NCBI RefSeq assembly: GCF_018873765.1
Contig: NC_057922.1
Span: 16,691,563-16,755,562 of the forward strand
Direction of reading: 5' to 3'
DNA length: 64,000 nucleotides
DNA from: Telopea speciosissima
Taxonomy: Eukaryota; Streptophyta; Magnoliopsida; Proteales; Proteaceae
This document shows, one piece after another, positions 58,501 through 64,000 of the stretch. The notes below the pieces were generated by a model. That model was not told where the DNA came from. It made no database searches and was given only the letters and a program-made list of their open reading frames with translations. Made by a program: the position numbers and the translations under genes. Within the stretch, counting starts at the first letter, position 1; the number at the start of each line of letters is the position of its first letter.

Positions 58501-60665
58501 ACTTGATCCCCGTAGTCTCCGCTGCATTTTCTTAGTATACTCTGCCACCCAAAAGGGGTACAAGTGCTATTATCCTCCTACCCGACGTACCCTGGTAAGT
58601 ATGGATGTTGTTTTTCATGAGACTGTCTCTTCTTATTTGTCCCCACCTCTTCAGGGGGAGAGTGTTAGTGAAGATGTGCTGACCACAGAACCTCCCCTAC
58701 AGTATGTTTACAATGAGTCTGTTCCTGATCCTTTTACTCCTATTCCTCTACCTCAGGGCGAGAGGTTCCTATACAGGGGGAGACCATCACAGATAATGTT
58801 GTTGACATTCCTATTCAGGGGGAGAAAACTCTAGTTCAAAAAACTCCAGTCCAAAAAACCATTAGTGAATTTCAGAAGAGGATTGATGACTCTAATGTGC
58901 AGACTTATACAAGGAAATACAAGCAGCTTCAATCCATTGTAGCACCAGTACCCATCCAATTGCCGAACCTGGTTCCAAAACCTGGTAATACTTCTTCTCT
59001 TGATTTACCTATTACTACTCGTAAAGGTGTCAGGGCTTGCACTAGGCACCCTATTTCCTACGTTGTTTCTTATGACTCCCTTTCTCCATCCTTCCGTGCT
59101 TTTGTTTCTTCTCTTTCTTCTGTTCGTATTCCTAACAACTGGCAGGAAGCTCTATCAAATGGAAAGTGGAAGGCAACAATTATGGAAGAAATGGCAGCCC
59201 TGAAAAAAAATAACACATAGGATCTTGTGGTTCTTCCACTTGGGAAGAGAACTGTTGGATGCAAATGGGTGTTTGTAGTGAAACAGAAGGTGGATGGCAC
59301 TGTGGATAGGTACAAGGCATGACTCGTGGCAAAGGGGTTCACCCAGACATACAACATTGATTACCAGGAGACCTTTGCCCCTGTTGCAAAGCTGAATACT
59401 GTTCGAATTTTTTTATCCTATGCAGTCAACCTTGGATGAGAATTGCAACAGTTGGATGTGAAGAATGCTTTCCTAAATGGAGAACTGGATGAGGAGGTGT
59501 AAATGGACATTCCATCAGGGTTCTCTTGTGACAAAAACAAAGGTAAAGTGCGTAAATTGAAGCGTGTACTTTATGGGCTAAAGCAGTCACCTCGAGCATG
59601 ATTTGGTCGGTTTCACAAAGCCATGGTTTCTGTGGGCTATAAGCAGAGTAATGCTGATCACACTCTCTTTATAAAGAGGGTTGGTGGAAAACTCACTATA
59701 CTTATGGTCTATGTTGATGACATAGTGGTTACTGGCAATGATGGTGATGAGATCAGCCGGTTGAAGACTTTTCTTGGGCGGGAGTTTGAGATTAAAGATC
59801 TAGGAAAGCTACGGTACTTTCTTGGGATTGAGGTTGCCAGATCTTCTGAAGGTATCTTTCTCTCCCAAAGGAAGTATGTCCTAGATTTGTTGGCTGAAAC
59901 TGGTTTGTTAGAATGTCATCCTTCAGATACTCCTACGGATGTTAATGTTCGTCTCAAGGAAAAAGAGGGTGACCTGTTGATAAAGACCGGTACCAAAGAC
60001 TAGTGGGAAAGTTGATTTATCTCTCACACACATGTCCTAACATTGTTGTTGTTGTGAGTACTGTGCCTCAGTTTATGTATGATCCCTACTCTTCTCATAT
60101 GGAGGCTATTCTTCGTATCCTTCACTACTTGAAGTCAGCTCCTGGAAAAGGCATTCTCCTGTCTTCTCAGGGTCACCTACGGATAGAGGCATATACTAAT
60201 GCTGATTGGGCTGGTTCTCCAGATCGCAAGTCTATCTCTGGGTATTGTTCTTTTGTAGGTGGCAATCTTATCACTTGGAGTAGCAAGAAGCAAAATGTGG
60301 TGGCTCGTTCTAGTGCTGAAGCAGAATTTCGTGCTATGGCACACGACATTTGTGAGCTTCTTTGGTTCAAAGGGTTGCTACAAGATCTTAGTGTTCCTAT
60401 TCATCTTCCTATGATGTTGTACTGTGACAACAAGGCTGCAATCAGCATTGTACATAACCTGGTATAGCATGATCATACCAAGCACGTTGAAGTGGATAAA
60501 CATTTCATCAAGGAGAAATTGGAAGAAGGGCTGATTTGTGTTCCCTTTGTGAAGGCTGCTGATTAGCTTGCTGATATTTCACCAAGGGATTATCTGGAAA
60601 GCTATTTCATCCTAATTTAGTCAAGTTGGGCATGATTGACATATTTGCTCCAACTTAAAGGGGAG

Positions 60666-60851
60666 TGTTGAATGTACACCACAATAACGTGGGGGTACAG
60701 TTGTTTCTTTGTATTCATGTACCTCCTAGTTAAGTCGGCTAAGCTAGGGGTATTTTGGACTTTATGCTGTAATTCCTTTTATTATAAATACATAGGCTTG
60801 TGTGATCACATCGATCATTCAAGTATACTCCCATATTTTGTTTTGTGAACA
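60666..60851 (+). repeat. 3' LTR of the copia element
   Basis: Starts TGTTGAATGTAC after the purine tract and ends TTTTGTGAACA, followed by the AATCT duplication. Confidence 0.92.
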
Positions 60852-60980
60852 AATCTACCATCCCCTTTTGACCAAAAAATGGGTTGGACCGATGGTGTCT
60901 CGGCTTGGATCTCCAAAGCAGGTCGTTCCGGTCCAACCATGTCAATGCTACCACATCAACTCTGCTTCTCTGAAAAGAAC

Positions 60981-61229
60981 TGTTAACAAAACAGGAATTA
61001 CGTGAATGGCTTGAATGATCAATGAGATCAGTCAAGCTCTCTATTTATAATAATAATAATAAAAGAGATTACAAAGGGAAACACTGTTCACGATACTATT
61101 CACGACACTGTTCACGTGAACAGTGTCACAACCCAAATTACAATCCTACCCTTGTTCAAAAGTACATAAATAAAGCATAAATAAAAAAACCCAAAATACC
61201 CTTATAATATCGGGTAACACATCTCAACA
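60981..61229 (-). repeat. 3' LTR of the second copia element
   Basis: 249 bp with TG/CA ends. It contains repeated ctgttcacg words (61085-61130) and a TAA-type microsatellite near 61045-61062. The sequence left of it (tgaaaagaac) is gypsy-repeat sequence. Confidence 0.85.
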
Positions 61230-64000
61230 CTCCCCCTCAAGTTGGGGCATAGATATCACACATGCCCAACTTGACTAGACTAGGATAAAACAACTTCCCA
61301 CTCAACCCTTTGGTGAAGACATTAGCCAGTTGATCTCCAGACTTCACAAAAGGAATACAAATCTGCCCACTCTCTAACTTCTCCTTGATGAAGTGTCGTC
61401 AATCTCCACATGTTTGGTACGGTCATGCTGCACCTGGATTGTGGGCAATGCTAATTGCTTGCTTTGTTGTCACAAGACAACATCATTGGAAGATGAACAG
61501 AACCACGAATATCAAGGAGTAAACTCAAGCCACGAGAACTCACATATGCCCTGGTCCATAGCACGGAATTCAGCTTCAGCACTAGATCTTGCCACAACAT
61601 TTTGCTTTTTACTCCGCCATGTGACTAGATTTCCTCCAACAAAAGTACAATAGCCGGAGGTAGATTTCTGTCAGGGTTACCACCCCACCAACATCGTGTA
61701 AGCCTCAATGCGAAGATGGTCATAAGGAGACAAAAGGATCCCCTTTCCTGGAGCTGACTTCAAGTAATTGAGAATACGAAGAACAGCAGCCATGTGAGTG
61801 GAATAAGGATCATGCATGAACTGGCTCACAAGACTCACAGCAATGGCAATATCTGGTCTGGTGTGGGAGAGATAAATTAGCTTGCCCACCAATCGTTGAT
61901 ATCTGCCCTTATCAACAGGTTCACCATCCTTCTCTTGCAGACGGGTAGTAACTTCCAAGGGAGTGTCACAAGGATGACAACCAAGCAAACCAGTCTCTGA
62001 TAGTAAATCTAGAACATACTTTCTCTGGGAGAGAAAAATGCCTTTTGGAGAACAGGCAACTTCAATCCCAAGAAAATATCTTAGCTGTCCTAGATCTTTT
62101 ATGTCAAATTCCCGTCCCAAGAAAGCCTTCAGGTGAGAAACTTCATCTGTATCATTACCAGTCACAACTATGTCATCAACATAAACTATGAGAAGAGTGA
62201 CCTTTTCTCCCTTTCGCTTGATGAACAGAGTGTGATCAGCATGATTCTGTTTGTATACACAGGAGACCATGGCTTTATGAAACCTACCAAACCATGCCCA
62301 TGGAGATTGCTTCAACCCATAGAGTGCCCTTTTGAGCCTACAAACTTTCCCATGGGTCTTGTCGGAGGAAAACCCGGAGGAACATCCATATAAACCTCCT
62401 CTTCCAACTCCCCATGAAGAAATGCATTTTTACATCCAACTCGCCGTAGGTCCCAACCAAAGTTGACAAAGACAAGACAAGAAGACCCGACAGTGTTCAA
62501 CTTTGCAACAGGGCAAATGCCTCCTGGTAGTCGATCCCATAAGTCTGAGTGAAGCCTCTGGCCACAAGCCTGGCTTTATATCTATCCACTGTTCCATCTG
62601 GCTTCTGCTTGACAACAAATACCCATTTGCACCCGATGGTTTCTTACCCGAAGGAAGAACAACTAGCTCCCATGTCTCATTTTTAAGTAAGGCCGTCATT
62701 TCTTCCATCATGGCGCTTTCCACTTTGGATCTGCAATCGCCTCCCGCCATTTCGAGGAATAGAAACAGAGGAAAGAGAAGAAACAAATGCACGATAGGAA
62801 GGAGATTAAGCATCATAGGAAACAACATTGGAGATGGGGTGTTTGGTGCATGACCTAACGCCTTTACAAACAGCGATAGGTAAGTCAAGGGAAGGATCCT
62901 TACCAGATGACGTAGTAGGGTCTGCATCTGGATCAAGTGTAGACGATTGTGGAGGTGGTATGGTGGTGGTGGTAGTCTCAACTTGTCCTGTGCGCTCCCG
63001 GGTATATACCTTAGCAACAGGGATTTGACTGACTGGTCTACGCTCCCCCTGAATAGGAGCCACTATAGGAGCTGAAGTTACAGAGGGATCCCCCTGAATA
63101 GAAGCCGGAAGAATAGCAGACACATCTTCAAAACCCTGATCCTGCTCCCCCTGAAGAGGTGTCTGGGAATAATATAACAAGGACTCATGGAAGACAATAT
63201 CCATGGAGACAAAAGTACGACGAGAAGGTGGATGGTAACACTTGTATCCTTTCTGGGTCGCAGAATAGCCCAGAAAAATACACCGAATGCTCCGTGGAGC
63301 AAATTTCCCATGAGGATGATGATTGCGGATATAGCCAACACAACCAAAGACTTTGGGGGGAACCACAAAGGAGGAGGAACCCTGGAGGAGATCAACGGGG
63401 GAACGACCATCAAGGCCACGGGTAGGCACACGGTTGATGAGATAAGCAGCGGTAAGAATGGCATCACCCCAGTAGTGAGAAGGAACCTGCCGTGCAAACA
63501 TAATTGCCCGGGCTACCTCAAGGAGATGTATATTTTTCCTTTCAGCAACCCCATTCTGCGCAAGTGTGTCAACACAGCTGGTCTGATGGACAATACCATG
63601 TGCAGCCAAATAAAGTTGGAACTAACCCTCCATGTACTCTCTGCCATTATCACTGCGTAAAATGCGCAAGGTGGCATTGAATTGGGTCTAAACCATACGA
63701 TGAAATAACTGAAAACAGCGGAAGACCTCACTTTTATGGCTCATCATGTACACCTAAGTGGCACGAGTATAACAATCAATAAACGAGACAAACCATCGAT
63801 GACCAGAAAGGGAAGTACAACAGGCAGGGCCCCACACATCAGAATGAACCAAAGCAAAAGGAAACTCACTTCTTTTATTTAATGAAGAATAACTGGAACG
63901 AGTCTGTTTGGCCAAAACACAAGCCTCACATAAAAACTCATTCCTATTACAATGCTTAATCAAGCTCGGAAACAAAAGAGACAAAGTACTAAGGGATGGA
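60981..64000 (-). mobile_element. Second Ty1/copia element, minus strand, leaves the window
   Basis: 3' LTR at 60981-61229 (plus-strand reading TGTTAACA...TCTCAACA) with a purine tract beyond it (inverted: caacttgagggggag). Then, reading leftward on the minus strand, come integrase (HQTSCVDTLAQNGVAERKN, 63500-63600), the region with FGCVGYIRNHHPHGKFAPRS, reverse transcriptase (YVDDIVVTGND, about 62170) and the start of RNase H. Its proteins are clearly related to those of the copia element at 55346, but the LTRs differ, so it is a separate family of one lineage. Broken, with several breaks. Gag and the other LTR lie beyond 64000. Confidence 0.88.

Larger units (their letters stand above)
55346..60851 (+). 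mobile_element. Ty1/copia element with both LTRs, 5-bp TSD
   Basis: LTRs at 55346-55543 (198 bp) and 60666-60851 (186 bp), each TGTTGAA...GAACA. The target-site duplication is AATCT (55341-55345, 60852-60856). The primer-binding site (tggtatcaaagcc, initiator-Met type) follows the 5' LTR and a polypurine tract (aaaggggag) precedes the 3' LTR. Parts in order: gag with CEHCNKSYHTKAQC zinc knuckle (about 56220-57050), protease with DSGATDHM (57300), integrase (57780-58400), reverse transcriptase with YVDDIVVTGND (59620-59900), RNase H (60000-60560). The LTRs are largely alike apart from their first part, suggesting a moderately recent insertion. It is broken, with on the order of ten breaks. Confidence 0.92.
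50816..60980 (-). mobile_element. Old Ty3/gypsy relic with long terminal repeats, interrupted by later insertions
   Basis: Two long direct repeats, 50816 to about 52000 and 54070-55345 continuing at 60857-60980, flank a minus-strand interior. The interior has gag pieces (53000-54060; a zinc-knuckle-like CFICKGFRHFS near 52975) and protease pieces (VIDNGCCTNVV and ILLGRPWLFDK, 52430-52700). Reverse transcriptase, RNase H and integrase are not seen. The repeats are clearly diverged, so the element is old. It is broken, with many breaks, and may be a non-autonomous derivative. Later events: plastid DNA insertion, three MITE-type or copia insertions in the right repeat and one MITE in the left. 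The right end lies outside the window. Confidence 0.65.

Overview
The window is nuclear DNA of a flowering plant. Evidence: spliced genes for a chloroplast photosystem II factor (PSB28) and a plant-type bifunctional thiamine-salvage enzyme (TH2), cell-wall xyloglucan galactosyltransferases, a plant subtilase, Au-type SINEs, plant RTE and L1 LINE remnants, Ty1/copia and Ty3/gypsy relics, many MITEs and a piece of plastid DNA. The gene set is dicot-like and the multi-kilobase introns hint at a repeat-rich, perhaps woody lineage; I cannot name the species.

Layout. 1-5.3 kb: MITE-rich flank. 6.0-7.7 kb (+): MUR3-like GT47 galactosyltransferase, copy 1. 9.1-12.4 kb: LINE remnants, MITEs and a duplicated upstream segment. 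13.05-14.6 kb (+): MUR3-like copy 2, a tandem duplicate that lost the ancestral promoter and the C-terminal tail. 14.7-19.7 kb: MITEs, nested hAT-like elements and a copia scrap. 19.96-22.3 kb (+): intronless SBT1-type subtilase. 23.5-26.6 kb (-): PSB28 in two exons. 28.7-40.4 kb (-): TH2 in six exons, with two introns of 4-5 kb containing SINEs, LINE pieces and a tandem duplication. 41-47 kb: MITEs and microsatellites. 47.6-48.7 kb (+): universal-stress-protein-like gene in two exons. 49.6-50.1 kb (-): the last two exons of SEC20, with a C-terminal RDEL. 50.8-64 kb: a nest of transposable elements. An old Ty3/gypsy relic carries a plastid trnI-CAU fragment, and one of its long terminal repeats holds a 282-bp hAT-type MITE, a 5.5-kb copia element and the start of a second copia element that leaves the window.

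The genes are unrelated housekeeping or cell-wall genes, and I see no operon-like or pathway cluster beyond the tandem MUR3-like pair. Gene models were built by reading splice sites and phases by eye: PSB28 (182 aa), TH2 (629 aa) and the stress protein (200 aa) close in frame at lengths normal for, or consistent with, their families.

I found no convincing new molecular system. The most unusual signals are a short core motif shared by several different inverted-repeat MITE families across the whole window, filled and empty insertion sites that order events in time, and a microhomology deletion inside a tandem repeat in a TH2 intron.
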